From Syntrophorhabdus sp. PtaB.Bin047 (lineage in GTDB: Bacteria > Desulfobacterota > Syntrophorhabdia > Syntrophorhabdales > Syntrophorhabdaceae): a stretch of DNA of 64,000 bases. Below are positions 16,974-25,955 of the stretch, piece after piece. The notes under the pieces were generated by a model. The model was not told where the DNA came from. It saw only the letters and a program-made list of their open reading frames with translations, and did no database searches. A program made the position numbers and the translations under genes. How positions within the stretch are numbered: the stretch's first letter is position 1; each line of letters begins with the position of its first letter. The DNA lies in assembly GCA_002067235.1 (NCBI GenBank), contig MVQP01000004.1, positions 1 through 64,000 of the forward strand, written 5' to 3'.

Positions 16974-17774
16974 ATGGCAGAATTCAAAAGGGAACGGGAA
17001 GGGAGATATACCTTTGTACATCGGGGGGAGCCGGTGGATATGGGGGAGCTTGTGACCGGTATCCGGCGGCCCGCAAGGAGGTTCACCGGGGGGCGGGGCG
17101 CACCGGGGGTCTTCGAGCTCGGGGGCAGGACGGTGGTTTGCAGACAATACCTCCATGGCGGTTGGCTCCGGGGGGTGACGGGCGACAGTTTCCTTGGCGA
17201 GGACAGGGCCCTGCGCGAAATGGAGGTAACGGCCTACCTCGAGAAAAGAGGGTTTCCGGTCATCAGCCCCGTGGGCTATGTCGTCGAAAAGCAGGCATCG
17301 TCCAGGAAGCTCTACTTCCTGTCCCTCTTTCTGCCTGACGCCCGTGATCTCGTGACATACTTTTCCTCCGCGGGTGTGGGGGAACGGCTGAGGATGTCGA
17401 GGAGACTCGCTGCCGCGCTTTTTGAAATGGGCCGGCTGGGAGTCTACCACCCGGACCTGCACCTCAGGAATACCCTCGTGACCCCCACAGGGGAGCTTTT
17501 CTTCCTCGATTTCGACAAGGCATACCGCAAAGAAGCGACATCGGCCGATTACGAACGAATGTTCTGGCGTCTCGATCGCTATGTGAGAAAATACGCCTCC
17601 CTCTTCGGCCGCCCCATTGATGACAGGGAACGCCTCATCTTCCTGCGCACATACGAACGCCTCTCCGGCGACAGTATCACAGAGAGGATGGCGCAGAAGC
17701 GTGAAAAAATGGACCGCGCCTCAAGACTCGGCTGGACCATAGACCGCATGCTGTACAGGCGGAGAGGGAAGTAG
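16974..17774 (+). CDS. Kdo kinase-like lipopolysaccharide kinase
   Basis: A 266-residue protein of the WaaP/KdkA kinase family, which phosphorylates Kdo or heptose of the LPS inner core at the cytoplasmic face. The catalytic loop YHPDLHLRN occupies residues 158-166 and the metal-binding FLDFDKA is at 177-183; the N-lobe has RFTGGRGAPGVFEL and FLGEDRALREMEVTAYLEKRGFPV. This matches Kdo kinase best. ATG 16974 is chosen near AGGAAA; an in-frame ATG lies at 16929. It converges with a lipid A acyltransferase gene, consistent with an LPS role. Confidence 0.8.
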   Translation: MAEFKREREGRYTFVHRGEPVDMGELVTGIRRPARRFTGGRGAPGVFELGGRTVVCRQYLHGGWLRGVTGDSFLGEDRALREMEVTAYLEKRGFPVISPVGYVVEKQASSRKLYFLSLFLPDARDLVTYFSSAGVGERLRMSRRLAAALFEMGRLGVYHPDLHLRNTLVTPTGELFFLDFDKAYRKEATSADYERMFWRLDRYVRKYASLFGRPIDDRERLIFLRTYERLSGDSITERMAQKREKMDRASRLGWTIDRMLYRRRGK

Positions 17775-17785
17775 AAGATCCTGCC

Positions 17786-17813
17786 TTACACCCGGGGCAA
17801 CGAACGGGTGTGA
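17786..17813. repeat. Inverted repeat between convergent genes
   Basis: TTACACCCG (17786-17794) and CGGGTGTGA (17805-17813) form a nine-base-pair stem with a 10-base loop between the Kdo kinase-like and acyltransferase stop codons. No T-run follows on either strand, so terminator function is uncertain. Confidence 0.5.
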
Positions 17814-17822
17814 AATAACCTT

Positions 17823-18719
17823 CTACGCTCTCTTCGCCCTGCGCTCTCTTCCCCAGCGCTGGTGGACCCAGAACCATTCGTCCGGGTACTGGCGGATGAT
17901 GTCTTCGAGGAAGGCGTTGATCTTGCGGGTGTTCTTCGCGATGAGGTCATCGATGTCGCCGTCGCGTTCCATGACGAGAGGCTCGCCGCACATGATGGTG
18001 TAGCGCAGGAATCCATTGCGGACGGGGTAGCAGGGGACGACCTGGCAGCCCGTCTTCATGGCGATCATGGCGGTGCCCTTCGAGGTGGGGACCTTGTGGC
18101 CGAAGAAGTCGACGAAGACGCCGCGGGAGCGCTTCTCACGCTGGTCGGCAAGGATGGCTATGATGGAGCTCTTCCTGAGAAGGCGCATGACCTCCTTTGC
18201 CGTGTTGGCGTTGACGATGATGGTGAGTCCCGTCGATTCCCTCAGCCGGTTGAGAAAGGCGTTCAGCCGGGTGTGCTTCTTGAGGGGCCGGGCGAGGGCC
18301 ACCACGGGCTGGTCGAGGAGCTTCGAGGTTATCCCCATGATCTCCCAGTTGCCAAAGTGAAAGGTGAGCGCGATAACGCCGCGGCCCGTCGCGAGGGTCC
18401 TTTCGACGATGTCCTTCGGCTCGAGAGAGAACCTCTCCGGAACCTCACGGGGAGGGAGAAAGGGGACGAGAATAAGCTCTATCATGTTGGTGCCGAGCTT
18501 TTGAAAGCAGGAGAGGGCAATACCCCTGACCTTGTCGGGGGCGAGATCGGGAAAGGCCCTGCGAATGTTGGCGATGGCTATGTTCCGGCGTTTTCTGAGG
18601 AGGGCGAAGCCCATCCTTCCCAGCCACCTGCCGGTACCCTGGCGGGCACTCTCGGGCAGGGCCATGAGGGCGCACTGCAGTGCCTTGATAAGGGAAATGA
18701 TTGCGATATCTGCGATCAC
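17823..18719 (-). CDS. Lipid A acyltransferase, LpxL/HtrB family
   Basis: Transfers a secondary acyl chain to the lipid A precursor at the inner membrane. The 298-residue protein has an N-terminal hydrophobic segment, the catalytic HX4E motif HFGNWE with His121 and Glu126, LADQREKRSRGVFVDFFG near residue 190, and the terminal YPDEWFWVHQRWG that is typical of the family. It starts at GTG 18719, six bases after the Trm112 stop. It is the last gene of the miaB-to-lpxL run. Confidence 0.93.
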   Translation of the reverse strand: MIADIAIISLIKALQCALMALPESARQGTGRWLGRMGFALLRKRRNIAIANIRRAFPDLAPDKVRGIALSCFQKLGTNMIELILVPFLPPREVPERFSLEPKDIVERTLATGRGVIALTFHFGNWEIMGITSKLLDQPVVALARPLKKHTRLNAFLNRLRESTGLTIIVNANTAKEVMRLLRKSSIIAILADQREKRSRGVFVDFFGHKVPTSKGTAMIAMKTGCQVVPCYPVRNGFLRYTIMCGEPLVMERDGDIDDLIAKNTRKINAFLEDIIRQYPDEWFWVHQRWGRERRAKRA

Positions 18720-18725
18720 ACCAAC

Positions 18726-18911
18726 CTATTTGGGATCGTCGGTCTTGATCGTCAGGGCTTCCTCGATGAGCATGACGGGTATGCCGTCCCGGATGGGATA
18801 AAGAAGACGGCAGGACGCGCACGTGAGACCGTCCCCGGACGCCGTCAGGACGAGGTCGCCTTTGCACTTGGGACAACAGAGGATATCGAGCAGATCCTGG
18901 CTAATGGTCAT
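18726..18911 (-). CDS. Trm112 family zinc-ribbon protein
   Basis: A 61-residue protein: MTISQDLLDILCCPKCKGDL, then LTCASCRLLYPIRDGIPVML. The two CxxC pairs form one zinc site. Trm112-like proteins act as partners of methyltransferases or, in bacteria, occur beside LPS and cell-wall genes with unknown role. It lies between rpsA and the lipid A acyltransferase, an arrangement common near lipid A genes. Confidence 0.92.
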   Translation of the reverse strand: MTISQDLLDILCCPKCKGDLVLTASGDGLTCASCRLLYPIRDGIPVMLIEEALTIKTDDPK

Positions 18912-18930
18912 TCTTCTTCCTTCCTTCGGA

Positions 18931-20646
18931 TCAATCCGTGGTATCGCCGCTATTCTTTTTCATGGCCGGCTCAAGAATGTCGCCGAGAGTTGAGAAAGCA
19001 CCCGTGTTCTCCTCGCGCGTCTCCGTGATCACCCGGTTCTCTTTCCTGCGAAGCACCCTGGTGCTGAGTGCTATCCTCTTGTCCTTTTCGTCGATATTGA
19101 GGATCGCCGCCTGTATCGTATCATCGAGGTTGAAGACCTCCGAGGGCTGTTTTCCCTGGAGTTCGTCCATTTCGGAGACGTGGATGAGACCCTCGATCCC
19201 CTCCTCTATCTCGACGAATACGCCGAAATCGGTGATGCTCGTTATGTGGCCTTCCACCACGTCACCCGTTGAATAACGGTCTCCCACGCCCTTCCAGGGG
19301 TCTTCCTTGAGACGTTTGATGCTCAAGGAGAACTTCTTCTGGGTCTTGTCGATATTGAGGACGAATGCGTCTATGGTGGTACCCTTCTTGAACTGTTCCT
19401 GGAACGTCTTCTTCCTTCGCGACCAGGAGAGCTCCGACATGTGAACAAGCCCGTCGATGCCGTTTCCTATGCCGACGAACATGCCAAACTCGGTGAAGTT
19501 CTTTACCTTGCCCTTCACGATGGAGCCGGGCGGGTAAGTCGCCTCGAGCTCGTCCCAGGGATCGGGGGCCAGCTGTTTGAGGCCCAGGGAGATGCGTTTC
19601 TTCTCGAGGTCGATCTTGAGGACGGCGAGTTCCAGGTTGTCACCCTTGTTGACGAGCTTTGCGGGGTTCTTGAATTTCTTGTCCCAGCTCATCTCGCTGA
19701 CGTGGAGCAGTCCCTCGAGCCCCTGCTCGAGCTCCACGAATGCCCCGTACTCCACGATCCCCACGACCTTGCCCTTTACCCTGCTTCCGACGGGATACTT
19801 CTCGTCTATCTTCAGCCAGGGGTCGGTCTTGAGCTGTTTCATGCCTATGGAGACGCGTCCCTTCTCGGTATCGATGGCTATGATCTTGACCTTCACCTCG
19901 TCCCCGATCCTCAGGTATTCCTTGGGATGGGTTATCTTTCCCCATGTGATGTCGTTTATGTGGAGAAAACCGTCGACGCCGCCGAGGTCGACAAAGGCCC
20001 CGTAGTCGGTGATGTTCCGGACGAACCCGTACATGATCTGTCCGTCCTTGACGTTCTTCCAGAATTCCTGCCTTTTCTTGTCTCTTTCGTCTTCGAGGAG
20101 CACCCGCCTGGAGAGGATGATGCTGCCCTTTCTCCGGTTGGACTTGATGACCTTGAACTTCAGATTCCTTCCCACGAAGGATGCCGGGTTCTTGACGGGT
20201 TTGATGTCTACCTGCGAGAGCGGAAGGAAGGCGTTGATGCCCATATCGACGATGAACCCGCCCTTGACCTCGTTCAGGATATGGCCTTCCAGGGGTGTGC
20301 CGTCTTCGAGGGACCTGTCGATCTTCTCCCAGGTCTTGATCTCGTCGACCCTCTTCTTCGACAGTCTCAGGAGACCCGACTCCTTCTCCCTCCCGACGAT
20401 CATCACTTCCACTTCGTCATCGACGCTGACGGGCTGCGCCTCGCCTTCTTTCGGAGGGAATTCCTGCAGGGAGACTATGCCCTCGGACTTCAAACCCACA
20501 TCCACAATGACCGAATCGCCGGTGATGTTGATCACCCGGCCCTTCAGGACATTGCCCTCCTGCAGGCTCTTCATCGACGTTTCGTACAGGGCCTGCATGT
20601 CCTCCTGTGAGTTCTCTTTCGGTGTCCCGCTATCCGTCTCCACCAT
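18931..20646 (-). CDS. rpsA: 30S ribosomal protein S1
   Basis: S1 helps recruit mRNA to the 30S subunit. The 571-residue protein contains six S1 OB-fold repeats; those visible include GDSVIVDVGLKSEGIV, KGGFIVDMGINAFLPLSQ, YGAFVDLGGVDGFLHINDITW, YGAFVELEQGLEGLLHVSEMSW, FGMFVGIGNGIDGLVHMSELSW and FGVFVEIEEGIEGLIHVSEMD. Length is close to the six-domain E. coli protein. It is placed after cmk and ispH, an arrangement common in anaerobic bacteria. Confidence 0.97.
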   Translation of the reverse strand: MVETDSGTPKENSQEDMQALYETSMKSLQEGNVLKGRVINITGDSVIVDVGLKSEGIVSLQEFPPKEGEAQPVSVDDEVEVMIVGREKESGLLRLSKKRVDEIKTWEKIDRSLEDGTPLEGHILNEVKGGFIVDMGINAFLPLSQVDIKPVKNPASFVGRNLKFKVIKSNRRKGSIILSRRVLLEDERDKKRQEFWKNVKDGQIMYGFVRNITDYGAFVDLGGVDGFLHINDITWGKITHPKEYLRIGDEVKVKIIAIDTEKGRVSIGMKQLKTDPWLKIDEKYPVGSRVKGKVVGIVEYGAFVELEQGLEGLLHVSEMSWDKKFKNPAKLVNKGDNLELAVLKIDLEKKRISLGLKQLAPDPWDELEATYPPGSIVKGKVKNFTEFGMFVGIGNGIDGLVHMSELSWSRRKKTFQEQFKKGTTIDAFVLNIDKTQKKFSLSIKRLKEDPWKGVGDRYSTGDVVEGHITSITDFGVFVEIEEGIEGLIHVSEMDELQGKQPSEVFNLDDTIQAAILNIDEKDKRIALSTRVLRRKENRVITETREENTGAFSTLGDILEPAMKKNSGDTTD

Positions 20647-20659
20647 GTTCCTGTGCCCC

Positions 20660-21481
20660 CTAAAAGTTTTTTACGCGCCCCTCAACAATATCTATGATAA
20701 GGTCGGGAGTCGATGCGCCTCCCGTCAAACCCACGCGGGATACGTTCCGAAACCATTCCGGCCGCAAATCGTCAACGGTCTCGATATGATGGGTGTTTGG
20801 CTGTACGTTGTGAACGACCTTGTAGAGTTTTGTGCAGTTGGAGCTGTTCTTTCCCCCCACTACCAGCATCATATCGACTTCGCCCGATAACTCTATGGCC
20901 TCATTCTGTCGTATCTGGGTGCTTTCGCAAATTGTATTGTAGATCCTCAGCTCCTCCACGCCTGCGATGAGTTCCTTGACAATACCGACGAAGGTCCCCT
21001 TGTCGAGGGTGGTCTGGCTAACAACTCCCACCTTCCTGGCGGTCAATGTTGTTGGTTCCTGTAGTACAATACCATCGTTATCCAAATAACTCAAGACACT
21101 TTTGACCTCGGGGTGGTTCCTGTCGCCCACGATCACGACCTGGTAGCCGCTCTTCTCGAGGTACTTTGCATGCTTTCGCACGCGCTTCACGAAGGGGCAC
21201 GTCGTGTCTATGATCTTGAGGCCCGTTGTCCGGGCATACTCCTCTTCATCCTTGCGTATGCCATGGGTCCTGAAGACGATGGTCCCTTCCGTGACCTCGC
21301 GAACGTCATCGACGGGGGTGACACCCTTCTCCTTCAAGAGCTCCACCATTTGCGGGTTGTGGATGATGGGCCCAAGGGTGAAGACCTTCCCGCCCGTCTC
21401 CTCGGCGGCCTTGAGGACCATCTTGATGGCGCGCTTGACCCCGAAGCAGAAGCCGATGTTCTTTGTCTTGACCACGTTCAT
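20660..21481 (-). CDS. ispH: 4-hydroxy-3-methylbut-2-enyl diphosphate reductase
   Basis: Last enzyme of the MEP isoprenoid pathway, a [4Fe-4S] protein making IPP and DMAPP. The 273-residue form from ATG 21481 opens MNVVKTKNIGFCFGVKRAI. The three cluster cysteines fall at 12, 95 and 185, and conserved His are at 41, 73 and 123, matching E. coli spacing. The frame continues upstream to 21586, but that part lies inside cmk. The start is one base after the cmk stop, so the genes are coupled. Confidence 0.96.
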   Translation of the reverse strand: MNVVKTKNIGFCFGVKRAIKMVLKAAEETGGKVFTLGPIIHNPQMVELLKEKGVTPVDDVREVTEGTIVFRTHGIRKDEEEYARTTGLKIIDTTCPFVKRVRKHAKYLEKSGYQVVIVGDRNHPEVKSVLSYLDNDGIVLQEPTTLTARKVGVVSQTTLDKGTFVGIVKELIAGVEELRIYNTICESTQIRQNEAIELSGEVDMMLVVGGKNSSNCTKLYKVVHNVQPNTHHIETVDDLRPEWFRNVSRVGLTGGASTPDLIIDIVEGRVKNF

Positions 21482-21482
21482 T

Positions 21483-22151
21483 CTACGGGTGATCCTCCTT
21501 CTCGAGGTGGGCGAGGACCATCCTGAGGACGCCTTGCACGTCCGCTCCCGTTGTGTCGAGGACGATCGCGCCCGGGGGAACGACAAGGGGTGCTATGGCC
21601 CGTTCGGAATCGTTCCTGTCCCGCTTCTCCATGTCTTCCTTCACAGCGGACAGGGTGGGACCGGAACCCTTCAAAGTCAGTTCGTTGTGCCTGCGGCTCG
21701 CCCTTTCCTCGGGGCGGGCATCGAGGTAGAACTTGATATCGGCGTCGGGAAAGACGACGCTGCCCGTGTCGCGCCCTTCCAGGACCACCTTCCCCTGACC
21801 GGCCAGCCTGCGCTGGACCGCGTTCGCGTAGTCCCTCACGATCTGCTCCTGCGACAGCGAGGACGCGAGCAGAGAGATATCGGGCTGCCGGATCTCGCCG
21901 GAGATATCCTCTCCCGCCAGGGTGACCCGCGTGTCGCTGCCGAATTCGAAGGAAAGGGGGAGACCCTCGAGGAGTTCCCCGATGGTCTCCTCGTTCTTCC
22001 TCATCTTGTAGGCATAAGCGACGCCGCGGTATATGGCGCCGGAATCGATGTACGTATAGCCGGCCGTCGAAGCGAGGAGCCTGGCAATGGTGGACTTGCC
22101 GGCCCCGCTCGGACCGTCTATGGTGATGATCTTGTTCTTCCTCGGAGTCAC
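21483..22151 (-). CDS. cmk: Cytidylate kinase
   Basis: Phosphorylates CMP and dCMP. The Walker A loop is ITIDGPSGAGKST; further family motifs are YIDSGAIYRGVAY, the NMP-binding LSQEQIVRDYANAVQRRLA, VVLEGRDTGSVVFPDADIKFYLDA and RNDSERAIAPL. The GTG at 22151 puts the P-loop close to the N-terminus as in relatives and gives 222 residues. An in-frame GTG at 22202 would add 17 residues without homology. Gene order cmk-ispH-rpsA is compact. Confidence 0.94.
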   Translation of the reverse strand: MTPRKNKIITIDGPSGAGKSTIARLLASTAGYTYIDSGAIYRGVAYAYKMRKNEETIGELLEGLPLSFEFGSDTRVTLAGEDISGEIRQPDISLLASSLSQEQIVRDYANAVQRRLAGQGKVVLEGRDTGSVVFPDADIKFYLDARPEERASRRHNELTLKGSGPTLSAVKEDMEKRDRNDSERAIAPLVVPPGAIVLDTTGADVQGVLRMVLAHLEKEDHP

Positions 22152-22287
22152 GTTGTTTCCCGCAGCCTGAAAAACTGTTGATAAGTAGTCAGTATATACC
22201 ACTTCTCAACGAAATTCAAAGCCCAACCCCGCAACCGCGCGCGGGACGCGTGGTGAGAGCGGGGGAGAGGCAGCATCTCCGAGGGGT

Positions 22288-23352
22288 TCAGAGCAGTCTT
22301 TTCAGTTCTTCGATGCAGCGGGTGTTTTCGTAGGGGGTGCCGAAGGAGATGCGGATGGAGTCGGGCAGGCCATAGGCTCCCATGAAGCGCACGAGGACCT
22401 TTCTCTCGAAGAGCTTCTTCGTGATCTCCTCGGCCCTCATGCCCAGCCTGACGAGGACGAAGTTTGCTTCCGTGGGTGTGTATTCGAGGTTGAGCGACTT
22501 CAGGGACTCGTAGTAGAAGCTCTTCGCCGCCCTGTTGTTCGCGAGGACCGCGGCGAGGCGGGACCCGTCCCGGACGGCGGCGCGTGCGGCGAGAATGGCG
22601 ATGAGGTTGATGCTGAAGGGCTGCTTCGTCCGCTCGAGGAACGAGACGATCTCGGGGTCGCCTATCCCGTATCCGACCCTGAGGCCCGCGAGGCCGTAAG
22701 CCTTGGAGAAGGTCCTCAGGATGAGGACGGGATACTTTTCCATGAAGGCAAGGGTTCTGGGAAAACTCTCACTTTCGGTGAACTCGGCATAGGCCTCATC
22801 GACGACGACGAGCACCTCCGGCGGGACGGAGGTGATGAAGCGTTCAAACTGTTCGTGGTTGAACATGGTGCCCGTGGGATTGAGGGGATTGTTCAGGAAA
22901 ACGAGCCGGGTCCGGTCGTCTATCGCGGCGGCTATCTTCCCGAGGTCCGTGGTAAGGGCCGTAAGGGGCACTTTCGTCGTCTCGTACCCGTAGATCCGGG
23001 CGGCTATGTCGTAGAAGGCGAATGACGATTCGGTGACGATGACACCGTTTCTCCCGTCATTCTTCATGGCCCTGAAGGTCATCTCGATGAGCTCGTTGGA
23101 GCCGTTTCCTATGAGAAAGTTGTCCCCCTTGAGACGATAGAGGCCGGCGAGGTCCTCCTTGAGCTCCTTTTCTCCCCCCGGATAACGGTTGATCGCGAAA
23201 AGGGCGTCGAGTATGGACTCGAAGACCATCTCCGACGGGGGGTAGGGGTTCTCGTTGGAGGACAGGCGGACCCATCCGTCCTCGTGCCCGTACATGAGGG
23301 CCTTCGGGTAGTACGGTATCTTCCTGACGCTGTCTGAGATGGAGAGTTTCAT
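22288..23352 (-). CDS. hisC: Histidinol-phosphate aminotransferase
   Basis: PLP-dependent class I/II aminotransferase making histidinol phosphate; related enzymes also act on aromatic amino acids. The 354-residue protein has SSNENPYPPS, LIGNGSNELI, FLNNPLNPTGTMF, VVDEAYAEF and the PLP lysine motif LRTFSKAYGLAGLRVGYG. It follows the PHP-domain gene by five bases; together they suggest a late histidine-pathway pair, with no other his genes in the window. Confidence 0.92.
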   Translation of the reverse strand: MKLSISDSVRKIPYYPKALMYGHEDGWVRLSSNENPYPPSEMVFESILDALFAINRYPGGEKELKEDLAGLYRLKGDNFLIGNGSNELIEMTFRAMKNDGRNGVIVTESSFAFYDIAARIYGYETTKVPLTALTTDLGKIAAAIDDRTRLVFLNNPLNPTGTMFNHEQFERFITSVPPEVLVVVDEAYAEFTESESFPRTLAFMEKYPVLILRTFSKAYGLAGLRVGYGIGDPEIVSFLERTKQPFSINLIAILAARAAVRDGSRLAAVLANNRAAKSFYYESLKSLNLEYTPTEANFVLVRLGMRAEEITKKLFERKVLVRFMGAYGLPDSIRISFGTPYENTRCIEELKRLL

Positions 23353-23357
23353 TGTCC

Positions 23358-24008
23358 TTACCTTGCTATCTTCCGGATGAGCGCTTCCGCGTTCTGCTGC
23401 ATGGCGGCGAAATCCTCCTCGCCGAGCCCCGCTCCCAGCACCACCTTAAGGGCCTCTGCGTCGGTGACGAGGTCCGACGGGCTGTGGGAGTCGGTGTTGA
23501 TGACGAGTTTCGCTCCCGCGGCTCTGGCGAGTTTCGCGACATGGCCGTTTGTAAGGGAATGCCCCTTCCGCGTGGTTATCTCCAGGAGGACCCCCCGGTC
23601 CTTCGCCGCTTCCACCTCTTTCGGCGTGATGAGGCCGGGATGGGCGAGGATGTCGACCCCCGCCTCGATGGCCGCGGCATTGGTCCCTTCCTCCACGGGC
23701 TCCGCGATGGTCTCGCCGTGAACGACGACGTACGAGAAGCCGAGCCTGTGTGCCATGGCGGTCAGCTCGCCGATCTGTTTCGCCGGGCAGTGGGTGAGCT
23801 CGGCGCCGGGCACTATCCTTATGCCCTCGTGAAGCTCGGCGTATTTGAGGAGTTTCAGGATGGATGCGGCGACGTTCTCTATGGTCGTCACGTCCACGTG
23901 GTCCGATATGCCGAGTATCCGATAACCTTTGACCTTTGCCCGGCGGGCAAGTTCAAGAGGGAGCAGTTCGCCGTCACTCAGCAGGGTATGTGTGTGCAGA
24001 TCGATCAT
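23358..24008 (-). CDS. PHP-domain phosphatase-like protein, possible histidinol phosphatase
   Basis: A 216-residue PHP hydrolase. The first metal motif is DLHTHTLLSDGEL, followed by GISDHVDV, PGAELTH, ILAHPG and VINTDSHSP, the His/Asp/Glu set that binds two or three metals. Adjacency to hisC supports histidinol-phosphatase activity, but the family also includes phosphoesterases for other substrates. ATG 24008 is chosen over an upstream start at 24029 because MIDLHTHT is the family N-terminus; it lies one base from the preceding stop. Confidence 0.82.
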   Translation of the reverse strand: MIDLHTHTLLSDGELLPLELARRAKVKGYRILGISDHVDVTTIENVAASILKLLKYAELHEGIRIVPGAELTHCPAKQIGELTAMAHRLGFSYVVVHGETIAEPVEEGTNAAAIEAGVDILAHPGLITPKEVEAAKDRGVLLEITTRKGHSLTNGHVAKLARAAGAKLVINTDSHSPSDLVTDAEALKVVLGAGLGEEDFAAMQQNAEALIRKIAR

Positions 24009-24009
24009 G

Positions 24010-24510
24010 CTACATCTTGTACTTTCCAAAATCGTCCTGAGAGAGGTTTTCCAGTATGTCCTCCCAATCGGAGCTTTCCGTGACCACCTTGTCGCTCTTC
24101 TGGGTGGCCAGGTCCACCTTCGCCGAGCGCTGGATCACGCTCTCCTCAACGAAGATGGGGGCGTTCGTGCGCAGCGCGATGGCGATGGCGTCGCTGGGAC
24201 GAGAGTCTATGACCATCCGCTTCCTGTTCACGTCGAGGTGGATGAGGGCATAGTAGGTGTTGTCCTTGAGATCGTTCACCTCGATCTTGAGGATCTTCAC
24301 TCCGAGACTGTCGAGCAGGTTCTTGATGAGATCGTGCGTCATGGGTCTCGGCGTCTCTATGTTCTCCAGGGCCGTTGCGATGCTCGATGCCTCGAGAAGC
24401 CCGATCCAGATGGGGAGGACGTCCTTTTCCTCCGAATCCTTCAGGAGAACGATGGGCGTATTGGTGAAAGGATCCACGGTTATTCCGGCAACCTTCATCT
24501 CTTTGAGCAT
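24010..24510 (-). CDS. Bifunctional nuclease family protein (DUF151)
   Basis: A 166-residue protein with the DUF151 core: VDPFTNTPIVLLKDSEEKDVLPIWIG split over residues 12-37, the segment RPMTHDLIKNLLDSLG, and SRPSDAIAIALRTNAPIFVEE. A C-terminal UVR-like tail follows. Some family members degrade RNA and DNA, but most are uncharacterised. It sits three bases after miaB, a frequent pairing that hints at RNA metabolism. Confidence 0.88.
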   Translation of the reverse strand: MLKEMKVAGITVDPFTNTPIVLLKDSEEKDVLPIWIGLLEASSIATALENIETPRPMTHDLIKNLLDSLGVKILKIEVNDLKDNTYYALIHLDVNRKRMVIDSRPSDAIAIALRTNAPIFVEESVIQRSAKVDLATQKSDKVVTESSDWEDILENLSQDDFGKYKM

Positions 24511-24513
24511 CGT

Positions 24514-25827
24514 TTACCTCCCCGGGGTATCCGGCAGTGCTCCCCGTAATGAATTAGCATACCCTTTTATTATATCCACTTCCACTAATTTGTAAACCAG
24601 CCCGGGGTCGCCCCGGAAGTTGACTATCTTGCCTGTGCGCGTCCTTCCCGTGAGTTCGTCGGGGGAGTTCTTGCTGACCCCTTCGACAAGGACCTCTGCC
24701 CGGGTGCCCTCCATGGCCCTGTTGGAGTCGAGAGTTATCGCCCTCTGTCTCTTCTGGAGGCGGCTGAGCCTCTCGTGGGCGACGGAGGGAGGCACCCTGC
24801 CCGTCAGGGCCGCTGCGGCTGTGGATCTTCGTGCCGAGTAAATGAAGGAGAAGATCCCGTCGAACCTGACGGTCTCCATGAGCTCCATGGTTGCCTCAAA
24901 ATCGCTGTCCTCCTCGCCCGGGAAGCCCACGATGCAGTCGGCCGTGAGGGAGATCCCGGGGCACTTATCCTTGAGGGCCTCGACCTTGCCGAGGTACTCG
25001 GAAGAGGTATAGCCCCTGTTCATGAGGGCGAGGATCCTGTCGGAACCCGACTGGAAGGGGAGGTGGATCGATTCGCAGAGTGTCCGCAAAGTCCCGAAAC
25101 AGGCGATGAGCTCAGGCGAGATGTCCTTGGGATGAGACGTGACAAAACGCAGCCGGGATATCCCCGGTATCGCGTCTATCCCGCTGAGGAGCTCCGGGAA
25201 GGAGAGATCGTCATTACCATTATTATAAGAGTTGACGTTCTGGCCGAGGAGCGTCACGTCCACGATGCCCCTTTCGGCCATTTCGCGGACCTCGGCAAGG
25301 ACATCCCCGCTCTTCCTGCTCTCTTCCCGGCCCCGCACGTAAGGCACCACGCAATAGCTGCAGAAGTTGTTGCACCCCTTCATGATGGTCACGTAGCCCT
25401 TGACCCCCTTGCGGGTGTTATGGGGCCTGATAAGAAGGGACGGGGAGCGCCCGTCGTCGCCGAAGGCGGACGTGCGGACCTGTCCCGTGGCATTTTCCAC
25501 CGCTTCGGCTATCCTGTGAATGTTGGAAGGGCCCAGGGAGAAATCGATGAAAGGTAACCGTTCGAATATATTCTCCTTCTCCTGCTCGGCGATGCACCCC
25601 GTCACGCCCAGGATGGTACCTTTCTTCCTGCGCAGGTGCTGGAGCCTTCCCATGAGGCTGTAGAACTTCTGCTCCGCCTTCTCCCTGATGCAGCACGTGT
25701 TGACGATCACGATGTCTGCATCGTCCATGCTGCCCGGCAGATGCCCGTGGTCGATGAGGACGGACCCCATCTTCTCCATATCATGGTCATTCATCTGACA
25801 ACCGAAATTTTCAATAACGAATCTCAT
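24514..25827 (-). CDS. miaB: tRNA-2-methylthio-N6-dimethylallyladenosine synthase
   Basis: Radical SAM methylthiotransferase modifying A37 of tRNAs that read codons starting with U. In the 437-residue protein the auxiliary cluster cysteines are Cys10, Cys46 (in NTCC) and Cys78, and the radical SAM motif CNNFCSYC gives Cys152, 156 and 159. Segments PFQSGSDRILALMNRGYTS and ADCIVGFPGEEDSDFEATM and a C-terminal TRAM domain complete the family order. It is the first gene of the minus-strand run down to 17.8 kb. Confidence 0.96.
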   Translation of the reverse strand: MRFVIENFGCQMNDHDMEKMGSVLIDHGHLPGSMDDADIVIVNTCCIREKAEQKFYSLMGRLQHLRRKKGTILGVTGCIAEQEKENIFERLPFIDFSLGPSNIHRIAEAVENATGQVRTSAFGDDGRSPSLLIRPHNTRKGVKGYVTIMKGCNNFCSYCVVPYVRGREESRKSGDVLAEVREMAERGIVDVTLLGQNVNSYNNGNDDLSFPELLSGIDAIPGISRLRFVTSHPKDISPELIACFGTLRTLCESIHLPFQSGSDRILALMNRGYTSSEYLGKVEALKDKCPGISLTADCIVGFPGEEDSDFEATMELMETVRFDGIFSFIYSARRSTAAAALTGRVPPSVAHERLSRLQKRQRAITLDSNRAMEGTRAEVLVEGVSKNSPDELTGRTRTGKIVNFRGDPGLVYKLVEVDIIKGYANSLRGALPDTPGR

Positions 25828-25840
25828 ATCAAAAGCTCGT

Positions 25841-25952
25841 GTTAAGTTTTAAGTGTTAAGTTTTAAGTGAAAGACAAAGACCATGTCAAGCCTTGAGTGA
25901 TTGAGGCCTGACACGGTCTTTGCCTAAAACTTAACACCTAAAACTTAAAACG
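25841..25952. repeat. Long imperfect hairpin of TTAAGTTTTAAG units with AAAGAC core
   Basis: The left arm (25841-25885) is repeated GTTAAGTTTTAAGT followed by GAAAGACAAAGACC. The right arm (25912-25952) is its approximate reverse complement, GGTCTTTGCCTAAAACTTAACACCT and so on. The two arms pair over about 40 bases, and the loop of about 25 bases carries CAAGCCTTGAG/TGAGGCCTG. It fills the gap between the FBP aldolase/phosphatase stop and miaB. Confidence 0.85.
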
Positions 25953-25955
25953 TTT

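Noticed and set aside
17786-17813. Bidirectional Rho-independent terminator between convergent genes
   Set aside because: The stem is good but neither strand has a T-run after it, so it is reported only as an inverted repeat.
20660-21586. Extended ispH start at 21586
   Set aside because: The extra 35 residues lie inside cmk and lack homology; ATG 21481 places all cluster cysteines at family positions.
25841-25952. CRISPR-like array in the short-unit repeats
   Set aside because: Units are 7-9 bp and contiguous without unique spacers, and no cas genes are present.
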